A stretch of 64,000 nt of DNA. Source: Cephalotrichum gorgonifer (Eukaryota > Ascomycota > Sordariomycetes > Microascales > Microascaceae). Within the stretch, counting starts at the first letter, position 1; each line of letters opens with the position of its first letter. Made by a program: the position numbers and the translations under genes. The notes under the pieces were generated by a model that was not told the DNA's origin, did not search any database, and saw nothing but the letters and a program-made list of their open reading frames with translations. Location: the NCBI GenBank assembly GCA_900312665.1, contig ONZQ02000005.1, positions 1,653,077 through 1,717,076 on the forward strand, given 5' to 3'. Below are positions 42,155 to 54,169 of this stretch, in pieces.

Positions 42155-44115
42155 GTGTCACGTGTATATATATATCTTTAGGACTACCCAGTTCGTTAAT
42201 TCATCGGAGCTGGCTTGTGTCATGCATACCACCCAGTTTTTTTTTTAAGTGCTTGTTCGAAAGTGGGTCGTCCCGGTGTCGATGGACGGGGGTTTCAGGG
42301 GACGTAATCAAATCCTATGACAAGTTGTTGAAAACGTCCATCCGAGACAGAACAGGGATAGCCACGAGCCGCAGGCTGCCATGCGAGGGTTAGGTCCCTT
42401 GATCAGCCCTCTACTAGTGATGGGCGGCTGAAAAATGTCGGGGGTTTACAAACAAACTGATGGACCTTGCTATCACGCTATTTTGTATATCCGTTCCACA
42501 GCGTATTGGGTACGCGTGCGTTAGATAGATGTCCACCAGAGGGTCGACGCTGTCCTATTGGGTCACGCAACACGCGCTCCTCACGACAAGCCGTAGTCCT
42601 CAGCCGTACACTCTTGTCCACTGTCCTTACTTCTCCGTGCCACGTGGTGGCGAGTGGGCGTCCAAAAGCCAGTCCCAACCCGTGACTTTTTTTTCTCTAT
42701 TTTTTTTTTGCCACATTGCCGGGTAATGGGGGCGTGTGAGCCCTAGTACCGAGCCCACCTATTTTCATTTCTTCCCTTCGGAGGAGCGGGAGCATTTGGG
42801 TCTACATATAGTTGGATATGGGTGGACACCTGTGGAGACAGCCAGGGCAGTGAGCCAGATGAGGACGGAAAAAAATGGGGGCTTGGGGTAGTGTCTGTTA
42901 GTGCGGCGAGAGTTCAATTAGCTTCAAAATTCCGTTGTGTACATGACCATTCTGAGGATGGGTTTAACTTCTGCTAAAAAAAAAAAAAAGGCGTGAAGAT
43001 AATCGAGAGAACAGAACGCCTCGCACGGCCCATCTCTTCTGTCGACCCAACGGGTGGCAATATCCGGACGACGTTACGAGGTCCTCAGGTCTCCGTTGGA
43101 AGCATTCAGGGGAGAGAAATCGAACCACCGGCCCCACCACGTTCAAGCCAAGAAAGAAAGATCTTCTTCCCTTCCCACTTGATAATTCCTCCGAAACCAG
43201 GCACCGTGTTCGTAGCGTCGACGCCGCCTTGTTTTTTTCTTCTTTAGTCTGACACTAGCGGATGGAATTTCCTCCTCCCCTCATTGCTAGCGCCACAATT
43301 CGGGGAGCCTCGGCGTTTACTCGTACTACTCTCGCGATCTAATGTGGGTAAGTACACAAGTATGGATACCGCCGCGCCGAGCCACGCGCTTAGAAGCGGA
43401 AGATATAAACCGGGGTGGCTCTGAAGTGCAGCTTACACCTCGACACGGGGTTCGGGTCCCCACACCGGCATGTACCTCGGTTTCTCGTCCACGTATATAC
43501 TAGCACTTGTAGGAGTATAGGTACATAGTTAACCCCAACTATCCCCACCCTTCATTATGCCGATCTCATCTACTACGCCCCTGGATCGAATGTGACGATA
43601 GCAGAGCCGGAGCTAACCAAACGCTTAACTCTCACACCGATGTCAGCCCCACCTCGCCTGAAGATAGACTTTTTTCTTACACTTTTTTTTACACCATGGG
43701 ACACCGGACAGTTGTAACCACTTGTATTACTTGTGCTCACCCGATCCGGACGTGCCGTTAGAGAGGCACGCCTGCGTCGGGCAGCTGGTCAGTTCCTCCT
43801 CTGATCGTGGATGACGTTCGGTTCATGGCCTCACACGGGTGTGAGCGGGGTCACCCCATTAACCGAAACATACTTCGCGCTCGTAGCCCTTCGTCCGTTT
43901 TTTTCTAGTGCGGAGATGACCCCAGCTCCACTCCATCTCACAAACTTAATCCCCTGATCCCCACGACCACGCTCCCTTCCCATTTTTATTTCCCCGGCCG
44001 CTGTGCAACAAGTGAATCTTCTGAGTCGATTCATCTTCCCTGACCGGGAACTGCCCGTAGCTTCTACCTCTCCCGTTCGTTTCTCCCCGTCGTCCTCTCG
44101 CCCACCCTATCCACC
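42155..44115. other. Gene-free stretch
   Basis: About 2 kb with homopolymer runs (A13 at about 42976, T-runs at 42239, 42688, 42703 and 43684). A short tRNA-like string at 43408-43470 has a T-arm but no proper anticodon arm. No gene supported; the last few hundred bases are pyrimidine-rich, as in a promoter. Confidence 0.4.
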
Positions 44116-46025
44116 ATGAACGACGGCATCTCGAGGCGGAAGCCCTCGTCGATCGAGGAGGACCCTGAGAAGTCCGGCTTCGACAGTAAGCATGACGAAA
44201 AGTTCGCCGGACCGGACACCATGCTTGACCAGTCGAGTACGGAGGTCACTGGACACGGGGCCGATGTCACTACCTCGCTGCACCGCGGTCTCCAGGCGCG
44301 TCACATCACCATGATTGCTATGGGCGGCGCCCTCGGGACCGGCCTCGTCATCGGTACTGGAAAGGCATTAGCCCAGGCGGGCCCGGCTTCTGTTTTCATC
44401 GCGTACCTGATCATGGGCTTCGTTGTCTTCCTCGTCATGGCTGGCCTTGGCGAGATGGCCGCCTGGCTCCCTATAGCGTCCGGCTTTACTGGCTATGCTT
44501 CTCGCTTCGTTGACCCCTCGCTCGGTTTTTCTCTTGGCTGGCTGTGAGTTATCTCCCCTTTCTTTCTCACTTCCTATTGGTCGCCAAGGTTCTGAACCAT
44601 TCGTTTGCTAATATTACACGTTTCTGATAGGTATTGGTTTAAATATATCATCCTCACGCCAAACCAGTTGACTGCCGGCGCGATGGTGGTCCAGTTCTGG
44701 GTTCCACGTGAGACACTTAACCCAGGTGTCTTTATCGCCATCTTCCTCGTCCTCATCGTCTGCATCAACTACTTCGGTATCAAGTTTTTCGGCGAGTTTG
44801 AGTTCTGGTTGTCGTCCTTCAAGGTTATTGTTGTTATCGGGCTTATCATCTTCTCCCTCTGCCTGGCCCTAGGCGGCGGTCCGGACCATGACCGCAAGGG
44901 ATTCCGCTACTGGCAGGAACCAGGGTATGTTCTCTTCCTATCCACCCCTCTCTGAATATTGTTCTGGGCTGCTTTGCTAACACATGGTTGGCGTGTAGAG
45001 CGTTTAGGGCTCATATAAAAGAGGGGTCGGCTGGTAAATTCCTAGGCTTCTGGTCATGCCTCATCAACGCCACCTTTGCCTATCTTGGCACTGAGCTCGT
45101 GGGTGTAACAGTTGCAGAGGCTCAGAACCCGCGCAGGGTGGTGCCTCGTGCTATCAAACTCACCCTATACCGGATCATTGTCTTCTACTGCCTCAGCTGC
45201 CTCCTTATCGGGATGAACGTTCCCTACGACTCGGAAAAGCTCGCCTTCGCAACTGGCGCCTCTACTAGTGCTGCCGCATCGCCCTTTGTCGTCGCTGCCG
45301 AGATCGCTGGTGTTAAGGCTATGTCGCACATCATCAACGCTTGTATCCTGATGTTCGTCTTCTCGGCTTCGAACTCGGATCTATACATCGCAAGCCGGAC
45401 ACTCTATGGACTGGCTGCTGATGGCAAGGCGCCTGCGATCTTCAAGCGGACCGATAGCCGCGGTGTACCTATCTACGCCCTCGGTATGTCGGCAGCTATC
45501 GCACTGCTTGCGTTCATGAATGTGTCCGATGACTCGACTGCCATTTTCGGCTATTTCGTGAATATGGTCACGATCTTCGGCCTGATGTCATGGATCTCCT
45601 TGCTTGTCACCCATATAGCCTGGTGCCGCGCCCGTAAGGTACAGGGTCTTGCCGATGAGGCGCTCCCTTACGTTGCGCCACTTGGCATTTATGGCTCATA
45701 CGCTGCCCTGTTCATTTGTATCCTCGTCGCCCTGACGAAGAACTACCAGGTGTTCGTTGGGGGTGATTTCGGCAAGACGAAGTACAAGGACTTCATTACG
45801 GGCTACCTCGGGATTCCACTATTCTTGATCTTCATATTTGGCCATAAGATCATCTACAAGACCAAGCGCATCAAGCCCGAGGAACTTGACTTCTATACCG
45901 GCAAGGATGCCATTGACCGGGAGGAGGAGGAATTCCTCGCTCAGAAGGCCGCTCGCCTAGCCGAGAAGGGAGGACCAACGCGCGGTGGCTGGTTCTACAG
46001 AACATTCCTGCAATGGCTGTTCTAG
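44116..46025 (+). CDS. Amino-acid permease (YAT/DIP5-like, APC superfamily)
   Basis: Three exons (44116-44543, 44631-44924, 44999-46025) give 582 aa. After a hydrophilic cytosolic N-tail, the first helix carries LQARHITMIAMGGALGTGLV, the amino-acid permease hallmark. About 12 membrane spans follow, with ELVGVTVAEAQNPRRVVPRA in the middle and SASNSDLYIASRTLYGLA, also family signatures. The C-tail (KRIKPEELDFYTGKDAIDRE) is typical of the DIP5/general permease group. It imports amino acids with protons at the plasma membrane; specificity, perhaps acidic amino acids, is inferred. The N-terminal lysines are possible ubiquitination sites for nitrogen-regulated turnover. Confidence 0.93.
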
Positions 46026-47175
46026 ATACTTGCGGAGTCTGGGCTTGTGATTGTGCTTCTCATAGCGAATCCAAAGCATCTTAGAAGTTCCAAAGTAGAA
46101 AGTGGAATATTCCTATTTAAGCGTCACATAACCCTCCCCAGGACCCAGGATACCGCATCCTACCGCATATCCACTTTGCCTGTCGAGGATTCCTAAAACC
46201 AGTACCCAAGGTGTACCGAAGTAGTCACGTATCGTCGTTGGCTTATCGGTATAGTGGTATTATGCTCTTCTTGTCGTCTGCACCATATCTACATGAATCG
46301 TGCGGTGTTATATCATCGGTAGACATGCAGGGCAGTATGTATAATATGTTTTAGTATTGTGAGCTGTGCCCCTCTTCTAGATTAACAGTAAAGGACATAG
46401 CCCTTTTGCGGAACTTGCCAAGTCAACCTCTGACGTCACCAGACAATCGATATTCAACGATCAAACAACAGGAGAGTCGAACGGAACTATGATCCAGTTG
46501 TATGTCTAGTCATGTGTTTCTACTTGCCTGTCATGTGTGTATCGTAGACTCGAGCATCACCACCAGGCCCAGTGGGACAAAGGAGTAACAGCGACCCAAT
46601 AACTTTAGGCTGTAGAGATTATAGAGGCTATAGTGGCGTGGTTAGCAGGGTGGTAGAAAACAGAAACAGAGTACAATGAGCCAATCGCATGAGAGCAAGA
46701 ACAAAGATGCTGGCTGCTCCAGTGTTTTGTTAGTTGATTTAGGAATCCACACTCCAATGTACGTACCAGTTAACACTCATTAAACATTGACTTCTCTGGT
46801 TAACCTCAGCTCCAGTGTATCATGACAGGAGTATACTGGAACAGAGCTATAAGTTGAGAGTGTTACAGTGATTCATGCTGTTAATCTGCCCCAGTCACTG
46901 ATTGCGGCAGATATGATTCAATACGAGGCGTCTATTTAACTTGTCAAGTTCCCCCATCATTCCTTCCTTTCCATTCTCCCTTCGTTACCACGAGCATTCA
47001 CAGCATCGTTCATCAACAGCCTCTCTCACTTCCTGAAAGCACGCCTTACGCGAAAATCCTAGCCTCACAACAGCAACCATTGAATCACTAAACGCAAACC
47101 ACCTAAACGATAAGATACGAGCACACAGCAGCCCATAGCCTGACATCGCATCATGCACAACTTTGTCCACAACAA
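46026..47175. other. Gene-free stretch
   Basis: 3' flank of the permease and promoter of the zinc-ribbon repeat gene. No feature supported. Confidence 0.4.
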
Positions 47176-48180
47176 ATGATCAAAGCAACGATGCCCGACA
47201 TCAAGTCCGACGGTGGAGATATTACTCGCCAGTGTATGACCTGCACCGCCTACTATTACGAGGAGAACTTCGTTAGGTCCGCGGAGCCGTTTGGTCTCAT
47301 CCGGAACGATTGGGCTGAGTGCAATGGGTGCAAGCGACGTACTCAAGGTGCCAGCGGTTTGGCCCATGATGAGTTTCATCATCGTTATCAGGGTACCGTC
47401 CCCGTTGGTGAATCCTCAGAGGGAGGGTACCACCCCGTGGAACACCAGTGTTATCACTGCCATATCTACCGCCCCTTAGACAACTTCATCAGGTCCAAGG
47501 AGCCTTTCGGCCTAATGGTGGAAGATCTCGAGTTGTGCAACGAGTGCAAGCGCCAGGGTCGAGATGGAGATACCGTGGAGCTGAGCGATGCTGTGTTCGC
47601 CTATCGATACCGTGGCGGTGATGCGGTGGATGAGGGGGACGTTGCCCAGGAGATCGGGGATGAGGCCGGTGAAGTCGAGCCTAGTACCCCCTCGGTAGGT
47701 GAACCTGAAGACGACCAGGATGTGGCAGTCGGCCAGACTGAGACCCGTCGATGCGGCAGCTGCCGCGTTGACCGACCCCTTGACCAATTCGTTAGGTCCG
47801 GCAAGCCCTTCGGTCCTATCCACAATCGTTGGAAGTCTTGCCATCGCTGCATGCGGGCACGCAAAGGGGACGCCTACGGACTGAGCGATGCCGTCTTCAT
47901 GCATCGATTCCAAGGAGGCATGGAGGTGACGGAGGGGGTGCCAGGAGCGGTGGAATCTGGGCAGGCAGCTAACCCTCCTCCGGGCACTCGACGCTGCGGC
48001 AGCTGCCGCACGTACCGCGACTTAGACCAATTCGTCCGATCCTCGAGACCTTTCGGCCCTATTAAGAACGACTAGGTGTCGTGCAATGGGTGCAAGCGGA
48101 GGTGCCCTGGGAAGGCCAAGGGACTGACCGATGCTGAGTTTGCCCACCGATATCAGGGTGCTAGCGCGGAGGAGCATTAG
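47176..48180 (+). pseudogene. Tandem zinc-ribbon (Stc1-like) repeat protein with premature stop in last repeat
   Basis: Four repeats of a CxxC-x5-LDxFxRSxxPFG-x7-CxxCxR unit occur at about residues 20-55, 92-127, 192-227 and 274-end (CMTCTAYYYEENF, CYHCHIYRPLDNF, CGSCRVDRPLDQF, CGSCRTYRDLDQF). Each is followed by a GLSDAVFxHRFQGG-type segment. The pattern resembles Stc1-type zinc-binding modules (protein or nucleic-acid contacts). A TAG at 48073-48075 stops the frame at 299 aa, where repeats 1 and 3 have Trp (NDW, NRW). The same frame then runs on through the rest of repeat 4 (SCNGCKRRCPG..) to a TAG at 48178-48180, giving an original length of 334. The shorter protein, with three intact repeats, may still be made. 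Function unknown. Confidence 0.72.
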
Positions 48181-48390
48181 AATGCTTGAGGCATCTCAGG
48201 GTATTATCCGCGTGTTAGCGCGGGAGGGGAGACTAGAATGGTTGCGGGCTCTCAGGGTGTTATCGGAGTATTAGCATGGAGGAGGAGGGCAAGAATGTCT
48301 GGAGGCTCTCAGAGTGTTATCAGAGCGTTGGCGTAAAGGAGGACAAGAATGTTGGAAGGCTCTCAGGGTATTTGGTGGATCAGGGTGGGG
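48176..48390 (+). repeat. Tandem repeat (54-57 bp) copied from the 3' end of the zinc-ribbon gene
   Basis: Units starting GAATG at 48180, 48236, 48293 and 48347 share CTCAGGGTGTTATC, then TTAGCGYGGAGGAG. The same words occur at the end of the gene (TATCAGGGTGCTAGCGCGGA, then GGAGCATTAG, ending 48180), so the array looks like an expansion of the coding tail. Confidence 0.75.
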
Positions 48391-48396
48391 CGAAGA

Positions 48397-48819
48397 TTAG
48401 GACTTCTCTAAAGAATGCTTGTAACTAGAGCTGGTTATGATAGTCATTGATTTTGTTCTCTGCGTCTGCACTCCACCTCCGGTTCCATTGCAACTCAGAA
48501 TAGTCTGGGTCTCTTCTGATGGTGCGCTCTTAGGTATGATTCTCTCCAGAAGTTGAAACAAACGCTTGCACAAATCGTGACACTCGGACATGAGGCCCTG
48601 CTCTTCTCCGGCTAGGGTGACGTAATTCTCTGGACCAATTCTAGCGGCAAGTAGGTACATCTCCAGGACGAGACTTGCTCCATACTTATACGAACAATCC
48701 TTGGATAGCGTGACTGCTGTTGACCTTCGCCGGCCGGAGCCTAGCTTCTGATAGTTCTTTCCCGCACTCCCGTTCCCGCTATTCTTAACCGTCCTAACAC
48801 TACTGGCCGAAACCGACAC
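48397..48819 (-). CDS. Hypothetical protein (possible gene remnant)
   Basis: 140-aa frame. The middle (YGASLVLEMYLLAARIGPEN, then EEQGLMSECHDLCKRLFQLLERI) is amphipathic and helical and looks protein-like. It resembles the C-terminal part of some fungal transcription factors, but I cannot name a family. No signal peptide or metal-binding motif. It may be the surviving end of a larger gene; the upstream 480 bp shows no continuation. Confidence 0.35.
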   Translation of the reverse strand: MSVSASSVRTVKNSGNGSAGKNYQKLGSGRRRSTAVTLSKDCSYKYGASLVLEMYLLAARIGPENYVTLAGEEQGLMSECHDLCKRLFQLLERIIPKSAPSEETQTILSCNGTGGGVQTQRTKSMTIITSSSYKHSLEKS

Positions 48820-49300
48820 ACGGCAGAGAAGCTAAGGCAATACGCGTATTAAAGCTACACGAATTGACGGAGCACGTAAGCCCATGCTACTATTGGCCAA
48901 CGCCAGGGCACATGTCGCAGAAGACACGAATACGCGTATCGCAACCACACAAATGAAGGAGTATCCCAAGCCGTACCAAATTAAGCCATTGTGTTGATCC
49001 ACCGGCTCGTGGCGAGCCTGCATAGAGGCAGCTACAGTATATTCCCCAGCATTACCACGCTCCTATATTAGGAGGGGATCGGCAAAACGTCACGATGGCA
49101 AGACAAGGGCGACGAACCCTCCCACTGGGCCTCGGCTCCTTTATAAGCAAGGAAATAAACCAAGTTCCAAGAACAAGTACGTTCGACTGAATATAAAAGC
49201 CGCTATTCCACTTTGTGTATACCCCGTAACCTCAACCGTAGCTTTCATATACTCGCGCTATCCAATCTCGTTACATTACATTGTTTCTCGAAACTTGACC

Positions 49301-50537
49301 ATGAGGCTCCCTATCACCGCAGCAACCCTGGCGTTTGGTCTCACTTCCGCTAAGAACCATGGCGGACTAGGGTCTACCTCTAAGTGGGAGCCACCCGGAG
49401 CGGACGATTGTTTGTTTCTCTGGAAGAGTGTCCTCCCGGTATTTGGGTGTGGGTCAGCTAACCTCAACAGATCGGGGCCCATGTCCTATGATGAACACTT
49501 TGGCGAATCATAAATTCCTCCCTCATGACGGTCGAATGCTCACCGAGGACGCCGTCGTGCATGCATTGTCAGCGGCCCTGAACTTCGATGCCTCTCTCGG
49601 GAGCTTGATGTTTAAGATGGCTGTTGGTGCTAATCCGGAGCCGAATGCGACATTCTTCACGCTGTGAGTCTACCAGGTGTTTTACCGAATAGGCTCTTCA
49701 GCCCATTTGCTGCGGAATGCCTAGATCCGTTCGGTTATAAACCTACGCACCCCAGAACCTTTGGAAGACAATGAGCACTAATTCATGGTACAGGGATCAT
49801 TTGAACCGACACAATGTCCTGGAACATGACGCAAGCTTGAGGTAAGTGATCATTATCCATCTGCATCTCTCTCTTCAGGATACTGTCGGCGCGGAAACCA
49901 GAATTGCCCGAGTACTATACTGTCGGCTACATAACACACTTCCTTGTTTGAAGGCATTCATCTCAAATGGATACATGGCTCTAATTTGTAGTATTCATTA
50001 GTCGTTCGGACGATTTCTTCGGAAACAATCACGTCTTCAACCAGACGGTCTTTGACAGGACGAGAGCCTACTGGACCGGGCCGATATTGACCGCGGATAT
50101 GCTAGCCAACAGCAAGATCGCGCGTCAAATCGAATCCAAGGCCTACAACCCTACTTACACGTTCACTGCCACGACGGAGCAGTTTAGCCTTGGGGAGATT
50201 GCTGCCCCCATCATAGTGTTTGGGGATCTCAAGGCGGGCACTGTCAACAGGAGCCTCGTGGAGTACTTCTTCGGTAAGTGGGGTGAAGTGATACGCGGCC
50301 CGCTCCCGTGTGATGCTGGCCTAACGTCATGCTGCAGAGAACGAGCGATTGCCAACTGAGCTTGGGTGGGTGGTCTCAGCCAATACTGTCACGCAGGAGG
50401 CTGTATTGGGAGTATCGGACATGATCCGCAACGCTGCTAGTCTTATAACATCCTCGGAGCAAGGTCACGCAACAGGGGTACGAGACCTGCACTCCGGCGT
50501 GAGGCCTATCATGGAGCAAATTCCGTATGGGCCGTAA
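49301..50537 (+). CDS. Secreted heme-thiolate peroxidase / unspecific peroxygenase (chloroperoxidase family)
   Basis: Five exons (49301-49409, 49471-49663, 49794-49841, 50002-50273, 50338-50537) give 273 aa. A signal peptide (MRLPITAATLAFGLTSA) is followed by the heme-ligand motif GPCPMMNTLANHKFLPHDGR (Cys41 as thiolate ligand). The EHDASLSRSD motif (Glu111, across the intron 3 junction) carries the acid-base Glu and magnesium-site residues. Total length fits the short-type peroxygenases, which oxyfunctionalise or halogenate organic substrates with hydrogen peroxide outside the cell. An ATATAAAA box lies at about 49190, 110 bp upstream. The next gene downstream is an SDR pseudogene. Confidence 0.9.
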
Positions 50538-51059
50538 AACCATTTGTAGATATATTCCTGCCCTTTTGTTTATGGGAGACAAATCAGCACTGGCTTGTCT
50601 AGGGTTTGACATTCAGGGGATATGCTGAATTGAACATGATACAAGCTCCGAAAATGAAAATGAAAAAAAAAAAACAAACAAACACACATATATATACGTC
50701 CAAATTAAGCCTCACTAATATGGTTCTGCCTGGCTATCGCCTCCACCGCCTTGTCGGTCAGGAAAATCACGATATCCTCAAAGCCTCGGAGAGCAGCATT
50801 GACGGGGATCTAACAGATCCCTGAACTAATGATGGACAATGCCTACTTCGTCCGTGTCGGGGGAACCCCCCCCCCCCCCAAGCCTGCATGAAGTGGACTG
50901 GACCAGTGAGGTTCGTGGGCATCCCCGAGCTAAAGGCGGGCCTCGGCGAAATGAGTCCCCGCAGCGGGGTCATTTCGCCGGAACTGTTCGCGCCTTCTAA
51001 CTGCTTTTAGAAAGTCATGCTCGGAGGTTGTTGGCCCGGAAGTTTCATGTATTTGTCCC
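50538..51059. other. Gene-free stretch with C-run
   Basis: 3' flank of the peroxygenase. An A10 run lies near 50665, a TATATATA string near 50690 and a C14-like run at 50867-50880. It may include an unreadable N-terminal part of the SDR pseudogene. Confidence 0.35.
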
Positions 51060-51431
51060 CACCGCCCCTCCTTCGAACTTCTAAGGCCCGCAGGCCCGGC
51101 GGCGTGCGGCTGGTGAACGTCATGTCGGGCGCCCACATGATGGCGTCGAAGACGGGTATAAAATTCGCCGAAAACGCTCTCGCCGTCTAGTCGGCTGTTA
51201 CTCGCTATGGGCAATCTAGTCTCGTCAGTCTCCTACACTCCAGGGTCGCATAGAAGTATCGCCCTGGGTTGCCGGGGCGCGCGTCAGGTCTACGGCTGGC
51301 GGATCTGGAACTCGTCCATCCATCCGGGCATTGTGCAGACATTCTTGGGTGATAAAGCTTCGGAAATGCACTTGTTCATGAGCGCGGCACTCTTTATCGT
51401 GGTGGTTGGTAGTGTGGACCCTCTATGGTAG
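51060..51431 (+). pseudogene. Short-chain dehydrogenase/reductase remnant
   Basis: Readable SDR pieces appear in order but in different frames. PPLLRTSKARRPGGVRLVNV and SGAHMMASKTGIKFAENA correspond to the beta-strand with the catalytic-Ser region; then, after a TAG, TRYGQSSLVSLLHSR corresponds to the YxxxK helix, with Ser where the catalytic Lys should be. In another frame YGWRIWNSSIHPGIVQTFLG corresponds to the PG motif after the active site. Stops and at least one frameshift separate the pieces, and no Rossmann N-terminus is visible. A decayed retinol-dehydrogenase-like SDR. Confidence 0.65.
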
Positions 51432-51944
51432 CCCCTCGGACCAGGAGTGCTGTCAAGTACTTTGCACCTTTTGGTCTAAAACTTATGAACAGTAAAAAAG
51501 TTAGTGCCCAAGCTAACCCCAGAGGTGTGGGGCTTGGGATAGTTATCGTCTAGTAGTGGCGCGGATGAAGCTCGGAGACCCAAAACTCCCGGGCGGAGGT
51601 TTCCATCAGGTTTATGTTCGCCAAGGGTTGGAGCATCGTTTCACCGGCGGCATTACTCGGGAGACCCGGCTGGTTTTCATCACCAAAACGCCGCCCACAA
51701 TCAGACGGGCGAAATCGGACAGTTGTACAGGGACTAGTTCTCTTTTTCCCAGAACCCCGTACCTTTACCTATTTAAATGGCTCCCGTAGGCTGGCGTCCC
51801 TGCCTTCAACGAACCCAAGTTTGTGCCGTCCGACATTGAGAGGTCCGACCGGAGACTGTTGCCCATACTCTCATATTAAAGTCCATTTACACCTCAAATT
51901 TTCTAATCCGTTTTCACGCTTCTAAGAAACAAGACGGCGTCATC
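51432..51944. promoter_or_regulatory. Upstream region of the beta-glucosidase gene
   Basis: About 500 bp before the GH1 ATG; TATTTAAAT occurs at 51769-51777. No gene supported. Confidence 0.4.
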
Positions 51945-53529
51945 ATGTCGGAGGAAGCAAACATGTGGGCTCAGGCTGAGCAGACAGTCTTCAGCCAGCT
52001 CACGGGGTCCGACCTTTTAGTCGAGAACCTCAAACTTCCCGCAGACTTCATCTGGGGTGCGGCTACATCAGCCTATCAGGTCGAAGGGGGTGCTACCCAG
52101 GATGGTAAAGGCAGGTCGATCTGGGATACATACACCCACCTCGAGCCCTCGCGAACCAATGGCGAGAATGCAGACGTTACGTGCGATCACTACAACCGCT
52201 TTGAGGAGGACGTCAAGCTTATGAAGTCACTTGGCATGGACACCTATCGCCTCTCCATTGCCTGGGCTCGTGTCATCCCCTTAGGCGGTCGACATGATCC
52301 AATCAATGAGGCTGGCATCACCTTCTATATCCGCCTCATCGACACCCTCCTAGCACATGGCATCACGCCTTCAGTTACTCTCTACCACTGGGATGTCCCT
52401 CAGGCCTTATACGATCGGTATAAAGCGTTCCTCAACACCGATGAGTTCAGGGCTGACTTCGAGCGATACGCGCGTCTATGTTTCACACGCTTTGGTGACC
52501 GCGTGAAATCTTGGGTCACCTTCAATGAGCCCTACATCATTTCCATTTTTGGACATCTAAACGGCAGCCTTGCTCCAGGGCACTGCTTACAGGCTGAGAC
52601 CGATACCAAGACTGAACCCTGGAGGGTTGGACACACCATCATCCTATCCCACGCCTCCGTTGTCCGGATCTATGCCGAGGAGTTCCAGCCGTCCCAGAAT
52701 GGCAGGATTTCTATTGTCCTCAACGGTCACTTCTACGAGCCTCACGACGCGACCAAGCAGGCTGATATCGACGCTGCCCAGATCCGGCTCGAGTTCTACG
52801 TTGGTTGGTTTGGCGACCCAATCTTCCTCGGTAGAGATTACCCGGCCTCAATGAAAGAATATCTCGGTCACCGGTTGCCAAGGTTTACACCGGATGACCT
52901 CGAGCTGCTAAAAGCCACCTGTTCGGTCAATGCTTTCTACGGCATGAATCACTACTCGACCAAATTCGCTCGCCAACTCACAACGCCCGCGGCCGAAGAT
53001 GACTGGACGAGGAACATCGAAGAGTCATCTGTAAACAGCAAGGGCGAGGAGATTGGGCCGGCGTCAAGCATGCCGTGGCTACGAATCGCGCCGAGTGGAT
53101 TCAGAAAATTACTCAACTGGGCCTGGGATCGTTATCAGCTCCCCATAATGGTGACGGAGAACGGCTGCCCATGCCCTGGCGAAGCCGATCTCGAGGTTGC
53201 AATAAATGACCAGTTCCGTCAGAGATACCTGGGTCTGTACCTGGACTCTATCTCTAAAGCCATCTACGAGGATGGCATCAAGGTCCAGGGCTACTACGCT
53301 TGGTCATTGATGGATAATTTCGGTGAGTAAATCCATCCCCCTCCTCGCCGTTTCCCACTCCGTAAACCTCCCTGAGCACTGACAGACTCGTCTGCTAGAA
53401 TGGTCGTCCGGCTACGGGCCCCGCTACGGAATCGTCCACGTGGATTTTGAGACCTTGAAAAGGACTCCAAAAGGTTCGGCCTACTACCTTCAACAGACGT
53501 TCCAGGAGCGTAGGAAGGACCAGGCATGA
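51945..53529 (+). CDS. GH1 beta-glucosidase, intracellular
   Basis: Two exons (51945-53322, 53399-53529; 76-nt intron) give 502 aa. The GH1 N-terminal signature FIWGAATSAYQVEGG, the acid/base motif TFNEP (Glu195) and the nucleophile motif VTENG (Glu405) are all present, as is the aglycone-side WSLMDNFEWSSGYGPRYGIV, rebuilt across the intron. There is no signal peptide, so the enzyme is probably cytosolic and hydrolyses imported cellobiose or aryl beta-glucosides, as for fungal GH1 enzymes. The sugar transporter at 57035-58857 is a possible partner. The length is typical, though the N-terminus is about 20 residues longer than minimal GH1. Confidence 0.94.
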
Positions 53530-54169
53530 CGTCCAAAGTGATCCTGCTAGCTCAAACACTTTTCACGTTCCTATTTAGAAATATAATCGCACTACGAAAC
53601 TTGTTTTCACAAATCATCTGGCCCTGTAGAATCAACTTGGGATAAGATGTCGAGGAGAATAGAGAAGTTTCGCCGGGCCTAGTCGCGAGGGGTGAAGACT
53701 CATAGGTTATGGCCTGCTCCGAGTACACGAATGGTTTAGCATAGATTCTGACAAGATATATTACTCGCCGTCTCCTCTCATGCATTCAAGCTGCCGGATA
53801 CTCATACACACAAACCTCCCATCGTAATTTGTAAAGACCAAGAAGGTGTAGGTGTTAAAATCAAGTCATGGCTTGCCCGACCCTAGTCTTCTCGAGAGGG
53901 ATCGTATCCTTCCACCTTCCACTCACGGAAAGGTAGTAAATATCGTTGAGCCACGGGCGAATGGGTTACTGCGAAAAGAAAGCTGATAATTGGAATAAAA
54001 TGCGGACGGCCCAGACATCGTAAGGGGGAAAATGTTGAAGTAATAGATACCCTCTACTCTGCAATGACTTGGTCTTAAACCTCCCAGACACCCTTCAATC
54101 CATTCTACCATGGTGAACAACAATAGCCGTAAATAAATAAAACTAATGCCGACCAATACAGCATACCTC
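53530..54169. other. Gene-free stretch, convergent 3' flanks
   Basis: Between the ends of the GH1 and methyltransferase genes. No feature supported. Confidence 0.4.

Noticed and set aside
43408..43470. tRNA-like string with GGGGTTCGGGTCCCC T-arm and near-paired ends
   Set aside because: Too short, with no standard anticodon arm; not a functional tRNA.
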